A stretch of DNA of 64,000 nt. It comes from Dyadobacter endophyticus (GTDB lineage Bacteria > Bacteroidota > Bacteroidia > Cytophagales > Spirosomataceae). The stretch is from NCBI RefSeq assembly GCF_014641595.1, contig NZ_BMIA01000003.1:496001-560000 (forward strand), given 5' to 3'. Position 1 is the first letter of the stretch; each line of letters starts with the position of its first letter. Under the pieces are notes generated by a model. It was not told the DNA's origin. It saw only the letters and a list, made by a program, of their open reading frames with translations, and made no database searches. A program made the position numbers and the translations under genes. Shown here piece after piece: positions 36,260 through 45,107 of this stretch.

Positions 36260-36407
36260 GCCTAATGCAAGCCTCTATGTTATAGTATACCGATTAAAAA
36301 TCCAGACATACCGCTTGCTGAATAAATGCTGGGGATGCCCGATTGATGGTTGTAATTCGGAGTCATAAGGTTTTTTGAAAACCCTTCATTACAAAACCTA
36401 ACTTCGG

Positions 36408-39400
36408 ATGAAATCACCACTACTCTTAATCGGAGTCGGCGTACTCCTATTCTTTCTTGAACCCGCCCGTGCCCAAAACCACGAGGTTGTGGGAAAAGTA
36501 AAATCTGCCTCCGACAGTTCATGGCTCCCCGGTGTAACAGTTAGAATAGCCGGGAGCCAATCAGGAACCCTCACCAACGAAAATGGCGAGTTCAAAATCA
36601 ACGCCCGGCAGGGACAGACGCTGCTATTTTCTTTTGTCGGCTTCCTAAATCAAAGTGTCAAAATTCCCCCTGCCGGCACGCTGAATATAAGCCTGGAACT
36701 GGATGAACTTTCACTCAATGAAGTGGTCATAACCGCAGGCGGGCTTACCGCCCAGCGTCGTGAACTAGGAAGTCAGGCTACTACACTGAAATCCCAGGAT
36801 CTGACACAAGGAAAACCAACAAGCGTCGCGGCTAGTCTGGCAGGAAAGGTCCCGGGCCTGCTCGTAATGGGCGTAAGCAGTGGTGTTAATCCCGCATTCA
36901 GACTCGTCCTACGTGGAAACCGCTCTCTGACAGGCAATAATCAGGCGCTGGTAATCATCGATAACATGATTTCTTCGAATGACATTCTCGCGAATATGAA
37001 CCCCGAGGACATCGATGACATCCAGGTGCTCAACGGAGCGGGTGCAGCGGCATTATACGGATCCGACGCCTCCAACGGTGCATTGATTGTCACGACAAAA
37101 AAAGGGAAATCCGGAAAAACCGAAGTGCGTCTCGCTCACACAGCCACACTCGAAAGCGTAAGTTTCCTTCCGCAGTTACAATCCGGTTTTGGCTCAGGCA
37201 CTACACCCGATGATGTTCCTACATATACTCCCTATGAAAACCAGCAATTCGGGCCGGAATTCGACGGTTCCATGGTAAAAATCGGCAAGCCGCTCCAAGA
37301 CGGATCTATTCAAACCATTCCCTATTCCGCGCAGAACTCCCGGAAAGATTTCTGGAAAACTGGTCTTACCAATCAAACCGACCTGAGTGTTTCGTCGGGC
37401 GATGAAAAAGGCTCTTATTATCTTTCCGCACAATATACCAATCAACACTCCACCGTCCCTTATGAGGGATTCAAGCGTTACAGCGTGCGGGCGAATAGCA
37501 CCAGGCACGTCTATAAAAATCTGACCGCCTCTTTCAATACCAATTTTGTGGCTACCAGAACTGACATTAGCAGTGCTAACACATCGGCATATCAAAACTT
37601 GCTAATGTCTCCCTCGCAAGTGGATATAACGAAATACAAAGACTGGGAGAACAATCCATTTGCAAATCCGAACGGCTATTTTAACGAATATGCACCGAAC
37701 CCGTACTTCTCGCTGGCTAATAACCGGAACGTTTCACGGCAGGACTACTTTCAGGGTAATCTGGAATTAAAATGGAAAATCCTGAAACCGTTAACGATTA
37801 CATATAGGTCCGGAATCACTACCCGGAACTTTACCGGTAAAAGCCGGAGCGGAAAGTTTACCTACTCCGATTACACCAAAAGCATTTCTGGTAGTTCCAA
37901 AACCGATTTGCCAGGCAATGTGGGCGATTTCAGCGGTTTTACGATGCAATTTGTCAACGATCTGATCAGCGAATTCAAAACGCAACTGACACGAAACGTT
38001 AGTCTCAGCTCGGCACTCGGAGTCACATTCCGTGAAAACAGCAGCAAAACCTTATTTGCACAGGCTAACGGATTGGTCCTCACCGATCTTTACAACATCG
38101 GTAACAGCCTTTCGAACCCGATAGCGGGAGAAGAAAATTTCAAAGCACGCCAGGCAGGTGCCTACGGGGAGGCCAGGCTGGGTTTCAAGGACTTTCTTTA
38201 CTTGCACGTTACCGGCCGGAACGACTGGCGATCCATTCTCTCAAAAACCAACAGATCGTTCTTCTATCCGTCTGTGGACGTTTCACTTATCATAACGGAC
38301 GCATTTCCCGCACTCGCACAATCCGGTTTTCTGCAAACACTTAAATTAAGAGGAGGGTACTCAAAAGTAGGTCAGGTCAATCTGGGAAACATGTTTAACC
38401 TGGGTGCCTACTCGTTGAAAAGCACATTTTCTCAGACATCCGGCTACCCTTATTCGAGCGGAGCGGGTTTTACGCTTAACGATAAAATGGTGGCTGCCGA
38501 GATCAAACCCGAAATGACCCTCGGGTCCGAAGCCGGGCTTGACTTTGAACTCGGCCCTCTTTCCTTGTCCGGCGGCGTGACTTTCTACAAAACCAACACC
38601 ATGAATCAAACGATTTCTGTCATGGTGTCGACCGCGACGGGATATCAAAGTCTAACAACGAATGTGGGTGAGGTCAAAAATGAGGGGATTGAAAGTTATC
38701 TGCATATTACCCCTTTGAAGCTACCAAACGGCCTTGAGGTTTCACTTTCTGCGAATTATACATTCAATAGCAATAAGGTATTATCCCTTTCCGATCAGGC
38801 CGATCAGCTTACACTTGCCAGTGAGGGGAGCACCGCACGCATCCTTGCGAAAGTTGGATCGCCGTTTCCATTATTACAGGTTACCCAATACAATCGTGAT
38901 CCTCAGGGGCGGATCATTGTCAATCCAATCACAGGGTATCCCGCTACTGACGGTTCCTTCCATAATGTAGGCATCACCAATCCACCCCATATTCTGGGCT
39001 TAAACGGTACGATCAAATTCAAAAAACTCCGCCTCTACGCATTGTTAGAATACCGGAACGGTCATTTCATCTACAATTCTATCTCAACCGGCTACGATTT
39101 CTCGGGCGCCGGTGTTCGGACAGCCTGGTATCACCGCGATCGTTTTGTAATACCTAATTCGTCCTACAAAAACGCCGAAGGTGAATATGTGCCCAACACG
39201 AATATTACCGTCCGCAGCGGTGGCGCCGATTTCTGGACAGACGCCACAAGAAACCGGGGAATCGGTGAAAACTATGCCAATTCTGCCGGGTTCTGGAAAC
39301 TGAGGGAAGTATCGCTCCGATATGACCTGCCAGCTTCGATCTTATCGAAAACGAATTTTATTAAGGGAGTAACCATGAGTGTCCAGGGCAGGAATCTGTT

Positions 39401-39542
39401 TATATGGGTCCCTAAATCAAACCTCTACACCGACCCCGAATACAGCCAAAACGGGATCGAAAGTAACGCCGTCGGCTTTACGAATTTAGCGCAAACACCG
39501 CCTGCCAGGTACTATGGAGCGACTTTGTCATTCACCTTCTAA
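36408..39542 (+). CDS. SusC/RagA-family TonB-linked outer-membrane transporter (locus D)
   Basis: A 1044-residue transporter: signal peptide (MKSPLLLIGVGVLLFFLEPARAQ), carboxypeptidase-regulatory-like domain (about 27-108, SWLPGVTVRIAGSQSGTLTNENGEF), LNEVVITAGGLTAQRREL, plug with VLRGNRSLTGNNQALVIIDNMIS and AALYGSDASNGALIVTTKKG, and a barrel ending ...YYGATLSFTF. It is clearly more distant from the locus B and C proteins than these are from each other, and its codon usage looks less biased. No STN domain and no regulator nearby. It is followed after 10 bp by its SusD gene. Confidence 0.96.
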   Translation: MKSPLLLIGVGVLLFFLEPARAQNHEVVGKVKSASDSSWLPGVTVRIAGSQSGTLTNENGEFKINARQGQTLLFSFVGFLNQSVKIPPAGTLNISLELDELSLNEVVITAGGLTAQRRELGSQATTLKSQDLTQGKPTSVAASLAGKVPGLLVMGVSSGVNPAFRLVLRGNRSLTGNNQALVIIDNMISSNDILANMNPEDIDDIQVLNGAGAAALYGSDASNGALIVTTKKGKSGKTEVRLAHTATLESVSFLPQLQSGFGSGTTPDDVPTYTPYENQQFGPEFDGSMVKIGKPLQDGSIQTIPYSAQNSRKDFWKTGLTNQTDLSVSSGDEKGSYYLSAQYTNQHSTVPYEGFKRYSVRANSTRHVYKNLTASFNTNFVATRTDISSANTSAYQNLLMSPSQVDITKYKDWENNPFANPNGYFNEYAPNPYFSLANNRNVSRQDYFQGNLELKWKILKPLTITYRSGITTRNFTGKSRSGKFTYSDYTKSISGSSKTDLPGNVGDFSGFTMQFVNDLISEFKTQLTRNVSLSSALGVTFRENSSKTLFAQANGLVLTDLYNIGNSLSNPIAGEENFKARQAGAYGEARLGFKDFLYLHVTGRNDWRSILSKTNRSFFYPSVDVSLIITDAFPALAQSGFLQTLKLRGGYSKVGQVNLGNMFNLGAYSLKSTFSQTSGYPYSSGAGFTLNDKMVAAEIKPEMTLGSEAGLDFELGPLSLSGGVTFYKTNTMNQTISVMVSTATGYQSLTTNVGEVKNEGIESYLHITPLKLPNGLEVSLSANYTFNSNKVLSLSDQADQLTLASEGSTARILAKVGSPFPLLQVTQYNRDPQGRIIVNPITGYPATDGSFHNVGITNPPHILGLNGTIKFKKLRLYALLEYRNGHFIYNSISTGYDFSGAGVRTAWYHRDRFVIPNSSYKNAEGEYVPNTNITVRSGGADFWTDATRNRGIGENYANSAGFWKLREVSLRYDLPASILSKTNFIKGVTMSVQGRNLFIWVPKSNLYTDPEYSQNGIESNAVGFTNLAQTPPARYYGATLSFTF

Positions 39543-39552
39543 TTCCCCTGAC

Positions 39553-41127
39553 ATGAAACTTACATTCAAATACTGGATACTGGGAGCATTGGTCCTGGCC
39601 TCCACTTCTTGCGACAGCTATCTCGATATTAATGAAAACCCGAATGCTGCTACCAGCGCTTCCGCCTTGCTGGTACTTCCACAAGCGATCACCTCTTCCG
39701 CCACGCTTTCCAGTTCGTACAATTCATACGGAGGGCATTTCGGAGGATTTATTGCCAACGCGGGCGGGTTTTCAGGATTTGGCAACCTATTTAACTATCA
39801 GATCGTGCCGGGTGATTACAATACATTGTGGACCAATACTTACGATAACTTACAGGACTATCGCTATGTCATCGAGCAAACCGAAGGTAACGATGAACTT
39901 GCCTATGCCAATGCGGCGGCAAAAATCATGACCGCTCTCAATTATCAACGGCTAGTTGATGCTTTTAACGACATTCCTTATTCGGAAGCATTAAATAGCA
40001 ACACCACCCTTACGCCTAAATACGACAATGCTGCCATAGTCTATCAGGATCTGGTAAAGCAATTGGACGACGCCATCCAGACGATTGCCACGGCCAAATT
40101 CCCTAAAAACCTGAATTCCTCGTCCGATCCCCTATTCAGTGGTAACATGACCAAGTGGAAGCAGTTTGCCAACACGCTCAAACTCCGGCTTTTCATCAGA
40201 GTTTCGGGTGTAGCCTCCCTCTCCGATTTTGCACAAAAAGGCATCAGGAGCATCGATGCCAGCGTAGGCTTCATTGCGGATGACGCTATCGTAAATCCCG
40301 GATATGTCAAAGACAAACCGAATCCATTATGGAATGCCTGGGCTTATTCCACAACGGGTACGCTTTCCAATTCTTCCCGTACTGCCACGAAGTTCTCATT
40401 TGGATTTTATAAAGGACAAAAACTAACGGACAATGGTCGCGGAAGTGTGATCTATAAGAATTTCGAGACTAACACACCCGTCAATCAGCTAGGCAATGAG
40501 GTGGACGCCCCTACTATCGTCACCAATTACTCGACATGGTACACAGGTACATTTGGAAGTGCGTCCAGTATTTCGAACTCTTTTGGCATTATGAAAGGGC
40601 CTTCACAAGGTCAGCCGCTAATACTTGCAGCTGAGTCGCATTTCCTGCAAGCGGAAGCACGTTTAAAAGGCTATCTCACGGGCGAACCCAAGGACAGCTT
40701 CAATGACGGCATTACTGCCTCATTTAAATATTTATACAAAGACGTCACCAACGCAGTCCCGGCAACAAAAGACGTTGCTACCGATGTGGCAACCTATAAA
40801 AAAGATAATCCTGACAGTTATCTGGTAAATATAGAATTATCAAAAACAGCTGCCGAGAAACTCGAAGCCATCATTACCCAAAAATACATCGCATTGAACA
40901 TGATCAACTCGGATGAGGCATGGAATGAATTCAGGCGAACCGCTTTTCCTGTAACTGATCCAAAAGGCGATGCATATCACAATATCGCTTCGCTGCTATC
41001 CAATTCTTCCCGGCCCGACAAACTTCCCTCACGCGTATTGTATCCCTCATCCGAACAATCATACAATGCGACGAATTACAAGAGCGTCAACCAATTTTCC
41101 GATCTCATTTTCTGGGACCCAAACTGA
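39553..41127 (+). CDS. SusD-like lipoprotein, SusD_2-type (locus D)
   Basis: A 524-residue lipoprotein with signal peptide MKLTFKYWILGALVLASTSC (lipid Cys20) and the SusD_2 opening DSYLDINENPNAATSASALLVLPQAIT. Later blocks are AAAKIMTALNYQRLVDAFNDIPYSEAL, WKQFANTLKLRLFIRVSG and AAESHFLQAEARLKGYL. The start at 39553 is chosen because an in-frame ATG 13 codons earlier lies inside susC and would not give a signal peptide. It is the lid of the locus D SusC. Confidence 0.94.
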   Translation: MKLTFKYWILGALVLASTSCDSYLDINENPNAATSASALLVLPQAITSSATLSSSYNSYGGHFGGFIANAGGFSGFGNLFNYQIVPGDYNTLWTNTYDNLQDYRYVIEQTEGNDELAYANAAAKIMTALNYQRLVDAFNDIPYSEALNSNTTLTPKYDNAAIVYQDLVKQLDDAIQTIATAKFPKNLNSSSDPLFSGNMTKWKQFANTLKLRLFIRVSGVASLSDFAQKGIRSIDASVGFIADDAIVNPGYVKDKPNPLWNAWAYSTTGTLSNSSRTATKFSFGFYKGQKLTDNGRGSVIYKNFETNTPVNQLGNEVDAPTIVTNYSTWYTGTFGSASSISNSFGIMKGPSQGQPLILAAESHFLQAEARLKGYLTGEPKDSFNDGITASFKYLYKDVTNAVPATKDVATDVATYKKDNPDSYLVNIELSKTAAEKLEAIITQKYIALNMINSDEAWNEFRRTAFPVTDPKGDAYHNIASLLSNSSRPDKLPSRVLYPSSEQSYNATNYKSVNQFSDLIFWDPN

Positions 41128-41135
41128 ACCGACCT

Positions 41136-42107
41136 ATGAAAAGAATACTACAAGCAATAACGCTGGCGACTTTTTTCAGCTCACACATATCCTGCCTGAA
41201 AGATGAGATGACGCTTGACCCTGAAAATTCGGTCAATGTTATCGAATTTAAAAACCCTTCCAGCTTTGTGTCACCATCTGGTAGCAAATATGCCTTATAC
41301 ACGAGAGCATTCGATCTGGCGGATGAAAGTGAGTATCCGATCACGATAAGTTATTCCGGCGCACAGGTAGCCCCCGAAGATATAACGGTCAAACTGGGTA
41401 TAGACACTGCAGCATTGAGCCAATACAATGCCGAGCAGCACAAAAAATATGACCTGATCGACGAAAAGCTCTATACACTGGTAACATCCGTGGTGATACC
41501 GAAAGGAGAACGAACTGCGGTCGCCAAACTGAAATTTAAAAGCTCAGCATTCGATTTCAGTAAAAAATATGTGCTTCCCATCCAAATCCAGTCTGCCTCG
41601 GCTGGCGTTGTCAGCGGAAATTTCGGAACGATCCTCCTGAATGTAAATGCGAAGAATAAATATGACGGCGTGTATACGGTCACGGGCAAAATGTCCGACG
41701 CTTCCAACGCGGCATTTGCCGGGCTTTACAGCGTTGGTAAAAAAGTCGAGTACACGCTCGAAACCATCTCCGCCACCGAATGCGTCGTTACTGACCATAT
41801 CAATTGGGGTGGGGCAGCTTACGTCCCTATTTGGACAGGAACGGGAGTAAGTGGCTACGGCTCCTTCTCTCCTGTCGTTGAATTCGACCCAGCAACAGGC
41901 AAGATTATCAGCGTCAAGAACTTTTACGGCCAGCCGGCTTCGAATACGCGTTCGGCACAGCTTAACCCGGCAGGAATAAATATCTATGATGCGACCGCAA
42001 AAACTATCAAAATCAGCTATTGGATGTTGCAGCCCAGCGTTGTCACAACTCCGCCACACATCCGCACCACCTGGGAGGAAGAATGGAAATTCCAGAAACC
42101 AAGATAA
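41136..42107 (+). CDS. DUF1735 (BT_3987-like) plus DUF4361-type lipoprotein (locus D)
   Basis: A 323-residue lipoprotein with lipobox HISC (Cys20). The N-terminal half is a DUF1735-type Ig-like domain (FDLADESEYPITISYSGAQVAPEDITVKLGIDTAALSQYN, LPIQIQSAS); the C-terminal half resembles the DUF4361 group (YDGVYTVTGKMSDASNAAFAG...WEEEWKFQKP). Such proteins follow SusCD genes and in some loci are surface ligand-binding proteins. No catalytic motif is visible. The gene begins 8 bp after susD and is followed by a terminator, closing the three-gene operon. Confidence 0.8.
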   Translation: MKRILQAITLATFFSSHISCLKDEMTLDPENSVNVIEFKNPSSFVSPSGSKYALYTRAFDLADESEYPITISYSGAQVAPEDITVKLGIDTAALSQYNAEQHKKYDLIDEKLYTLVTSVVIPKGERTAVAKLKFKSSAFDFSKKYVLPIQIQSASAGVVSGNFGTILLNVNAKNKYDGVYTVTGKMSDASNAAFAGLYSVGKKVEYTLETISATECVVTDHINWGGAAYVPIWTGTGVSGYGSFSPVVEFDPATGKIISVKNFYGQPASNTRSAQLNPAGINIYDATAKTIKISYWMLQPSVVTTPPHIRTTWEEEWKFQKPR

Positions 42108-42132
42108 ATTACAAGTTTCCCAATAGTCTATT

Positions 42133-42167
42133 TTCAGCCCCGCGGTTTGCGTGGCTGAACTTTTTTT
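42133..42167 (+). terminator. Intrinsic terminator of locus D
   Basis: TTCAGCC-C-CGC (42133-42143) pairs with GCG-T-GGCTGAA (42149-42159) with one internal mismatch, followed by seven T (42161-42167). Confidence 0.85.
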
Positions 42168-42231
42168 GGCAAAAAACAGGGCAAAGTCTTCAAAACAATG
42201 CCCTTGTGTCGTAGTGTCGTTTGATTTTATT

Positions 42232-42239
42232 TAACTTTG
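42232..42239 (+). promoter_or_regulatory. Putative -7 box deciding the aminotransferase start
   Basis: TAACTTTG matches TAnnTTTG, 23 nt before the ATG at 42263. It lies inside a longer open frame beginning with TTG at 42221, so transcription from here would exclude that upstream start. Confidence 0.55.
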
Positions 42240-42262
42240 AGGGTTATCCAACTCTTGAAAAA

Positions 42263-43507
42263 ATGGAATTTCTAAAAAGCGACCGCCTGAATCATCTGAA
42301 ATACGAGATCCGCGGAGCTACCTACCAGAAAGCGTTAGAGCTTGAAAGTCAGGGCTACAAAATCCATAACCTGAACATCGGCAACCCCGCACCGTTCGGT
42401 TTCGATTCGCCCGACGAGATCGTCCACGACATTATCATGAACATCCGGAATGCGCAAGGCTACTCGGATTCCCGTGGCTTGTTCGCAGCGCGTAAGGCGA
42501 TCATGCACTATACACAAACAATTGGTATTCAAGACGTTGAGATCAATGATATTTTCATCGGCAACGGTGTAAGCGAGCTCATTCTGCTTTCGATGCAAGC
42601 ACTGCTCAACCCCGGCGACGAGGTATTGGTACCCTCCCCCGACTACCCATTGTGGACTGCGGCGATCTCACTCAGCGGCGGTACACCGGTACATTATATA
42701 TGTGATGAGGAGTCAGACTGGAATCCCGATCTGGATGATCTTGAAAAGAAAATTACTTCGCGCACCAAAGGAATTGTAATTATTAACCCCAACAACCCAA
42801 CGGGAGCGGTTTACGATAAAGAAGTACTTGCCCGCATCGCTCGCATGGCGGAAGAGCATGGCCTGATCATTTTCTCGGATGAGATTTATGATAAGATCCT
42901 TTACGACGGGGCCGCCCACTATCCGATGGGCTCTTTCGTAAACGATACCCTCTGCGTGTCGTACGGCGGACTTTCTAAAAACTATCGTTCGGCTGGCTTC
43001 AGAGGCGGCTGGATGATCCTCAGCGGCGCGAAACAAAAAGCCAAATCCTATGCGGAGGGCTTGCTCCTGCTGGCGAGCATGCGCCTGTGTGCTAACGTAC
43101 CCACGCAGTACGCGATCCAGACCGCACTGGGTGGTTACCAAAGTATCAAGGAACATGTGGTACCAACAGGCCGTCTGTACAAGCAAATGAACCTGGTATA
43201 CGATAGGCTGACGTCCATTCCGGGCATTACATGCGTAAAACCGAAGGGCTCGCTGTACGTCTTCCCAAAAATCGATTTGAAAAAATTTGGCTTCAAAGCG
43301 GACGATCAATTCGTTTACGAACTGCTGGCAGACCAAAAAGTACTCGTTGTGGCCGGAACCGGATTTAATTATCATCTGGACCCGCATTTCCGCATTGTGT
43401 TCCTACCTACGGTCGACGAACTGAACCAGGCGATGGACAAGCTGGAATTCTTCCTGACCAACCGCCGCATCATGTCGACGCGCACCGTTGAAGACGTTAT
43501 TGCCTGA
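42263..43507 (+). CDS. Pyridoxal-phosphate aminotransferase, class I (AlaA-type alanine/aspartate group)
   Basis: A 414-residue cytosolic fold-type I aminotransferase. Visible blocks: NIGNPAPFGFDSPDEI, GYSDSRGLFAARKAI, IGNGVSELILLSMQALLNPGDEVLVPSPDYPLW, INPNNPTGAVY (Asn and Tyr contacts), SDEIYDKI and the PLP lysine Lys239 in SYGGLSKNYRSAGFRGGW. This set matches the AlaA-like alanine-pyruvate aminotransferases; other amino acid substrates are possible. The start follows a -7 box at 42232-42239, and the 17-nt leader is short. Confidence 0.92.
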   Translation: MEFLKSDRLNHLKYEIRGATYQKALELESQGYKIHNLNIGNPAPFGFDSPDEIVHDIIMNIRNAQGYSDSRGLFAARKAIMHYTQTIGIQDVEINDIFIGNGVSELILLSMQALLNPGDEVLVPSPDYPLWTAAISLSGGTPVHYICDEESDWNPDLDDLEKKITSRTKGIVIINPNNPTGAVYDKEVLARIARMAEEHGLIIFSDEIYDKILYDGAAHYPMGSFVNDTLCVSYGGLSKNYRSAGFRGGWMILSGAKQKAKSYAEGLLLLASMRLCANVPTQYAIQTALGGYQSIKEHVVPTGRLYKQMNLVYDRLTSIPGITCVKPKGSLYVFPKIDLKKFGFKADDQFVYELLADQKVLVVAGTGFNYHLDPHFRIVFLPTVDELNQAMDKLEFFLTNRRIMSTRTVEDVIA

Positions 43508-43551
43508 CGAAAAATTAAACCTATCCCTCCACTGAAAGTACACATCGCCCA

Positions 43552-44340
43552 ATGACCATACCCGACAGAACCATTCAGGAGGCCAAACGCCAGCGGCTGT
43601 TCCTCCTCCTTTGCGGTATCTTTCTTACCAACGCGCTTATCGCGGAAATCATTGGCGGTAAAATATTTTCAGTGGAGACCCTTTTGGGCATTGCTCCGGC
43701 CCAGCTGCCGATCGGCGGCCAGAAGCTCGACTTCAATATGACAGCTGGCGTAATCAGCTGGCCGATCGTGTTCATTACTTCCGATATTATCAACGAATAT
43801 TTCGGTCGCAAGGGCGTCAAAAGGATTTCATATGTTACCTCGGCCCTGATCGTCTACACATTCCTGATCATCTACGTAGCCACCCAACTTCCCCCCGCAC
43901 AGTTCTGGCTCGACCTTAACAATACCGACAGCCAGGGTAACACGTTCAATATCAACGACGCATTCTCCAAAATCTTCAACCAGGGACTCGGCATCATGAT
44001 CGGCTCGATCACCGCCTTTTTATTGGGGCAGTTGTTGGATATCCTCGTATTCTCGTGGCTTCGCAGAAAAACGGGCAGCCGCTTCATCTGGCTCCGAGCG
44101 ACCGGCTCTACCATGTTTTCACAGCTAATCGACAGCTTTGTGGTAATCGGGATCGCATTTTATGTTTTCGGGAACTGGGATTTGAAGCTGGTCTTTTCAG
44201 TTGGTACAATCAATTACCTGTATAAAGGTGTAGTGGCCATTCTGTTGACGCCACTGTTGTATCTAGCCCACTATTTCATCGACAATTACCTCGGTAAGGA
44301 GTACGCAGAAGAGCTTTCTCACCACGCCGCGCACGAGTAA
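43552..44340 (+). CDS. Queuosine precursor transporter (VUT/YhhQ family)
   Basis: A 262-residue integral membrane protein with about six to seven hydrophobic segments. Family motifs are FLTNALIAEIIGGKIF, VISWPIVFITSDIINEYFGRKG (the DIxNEYxG signature), LLGQLLDILVFSWLRRKTG, LRATGSTMFSQLIDSFVVIGIAF and NYLYKGVVAILLTPLLY. Known members import preQ0/preQ1 for queuosine in tRNA. A 44-bp gap follows the aminotransferase gene, so co-transcription is possible, though no functional link is evident. The stop is 5 bp from the convergent TrmH-type gene. Confidence 0.92.
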   Translation: MTIPDRTIQEAKRQRLFLLLCGIFLTNALIAEIIGGKIFSVETLLGIAPAQLPIGGQKLDFNMTAGVISWPIVFITSDIINEYFGRKGVKRISYVTSALIVYTFLIIYVATQLPPAQFWLDLNNTDSQGNTFNINDAFSKIFNQGLGIMIGSITAFLLGQLLDILVFSWLRRKTGSRFIWLRATGSTMFSQLIDSFVVIGIAFYVFGNWDLKLVFSVGTINYLYKGVVAILLTPLLYLAHYFIDNYLGKEYAEELSHHAAHE

Positions 44341-44345
44341 GAGGC

Positions 44346-45107
44346 TTAAAGCGGCACCTGTCTCCGCATATTATCCAGCATAACGGCGGTTGCAATGCCG
44401 ACATTCAGCGATTCCGCGGCTCCAAATCTCGGGATCATGATCTTGTCTGTCACAAACCTGCCGACCTCTTCGCTAATCCCGTTGGATTCGTTGCCCATTA
44501 TGATGATCCCTCCATGGGCAGGATATGCAAATTCATACAGCGAATCGCCTCCCAGAAAAGCACCGATAACTTGCTGGCTCCCGCCTCTTATTTCTTGAAA
44601 ATACCGGATTAAATCAGTGTAGTAGAGGTTCACGCGCGTAAATGAGCCTTTGGCGGCTGCTATAACTTTGGGATTGTAAACGTCGGTCGTGTCGCGTGAA
44701 CAAACGACCTTGGTAATGCCGTACCAATCGGCGACGCGGATAATGGTACCGAGGTTGCCGGGGTCACGAACGTCGTCCAGCATAAGGATATATTCGGAAG
44801 GCGAGGCAGACAAAAAAGCATTTTCCTTCGTTCTAGCCACAGCCAAACACGAATCGTTGGTTTGGAAAGATCCAAGCCCTTCCAGCTCCTGCGCTGTAAC
44901 CGTTTCGACGGCTACGTTATGCCGGGTTAAAATACTTGAGTATTTTTGCTGAAATTCCTGTGTTACCAGTACAAACTCGATTTCAAAGTCAGAGTCAAAC
45001 AGTTCCAGTACACTTTTGGCGCCTTCTATCAGGAACGCCTCGTGAAGCTGTCTATACTTCTTGATTTTCAGCGAGTTGATATACTTGATACGATTTTTTG
45101 ACAACAT
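44346..45107 (-). CDS. TrmH/SpoU-family RNA 2'-O-methyltransferase
   Basis: A 253-residue SPOUT methyltransferase. The N-terminal substrate-binding region (LSKNRIKYINSLKIKKYRQLHEAFLIEGAKSVLEL) is the SpoU_sub_bind-type fold. The C-terminal knot carries the three motifs: LDDVRDPGNLGTIIRVADWYG (Asn/Arg), IIMGNESNGIS and GAAESLNVGIATAVMLDNMRRQ. It methylates a ribose in rRNA or tRNA using S-adenosylmethionine; the exact target is not predictable. Its start overlaps the start of the divergent BamA-type gene. Confidence 0.93.
   Translation of the reverse strand: MLSKNRIKYINSLKIKKYRQLHEAFLIEGAKSVLELFDSDFEIEFVLVTQEFQQKYSSILTRHNVAVETVTAQELEGLGSFQTNDSCLAVARTKENAFLSASPSEYILMLDDVRDPGNLGTIIRVADWYGITKVVCSRDTTDVYNPKVIAAAKGSFTRVNLYYTDLIRYFQEIRGGSQQVIGAFLGGDSLYEFAYPAHGGIIIMGNESNGISEEVGRFVTDKIMIPRFGAAESLNVGIATAVMLDNMRRQVPL

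Noticed and set aside
24858..42107. Complete polysaccharide utilisation locus
   Set aside because: SusC, SusD and binding lipoproteins are present, but no carbohydrate-active enzyme is found among them, so assigning a glycan is unjustified.
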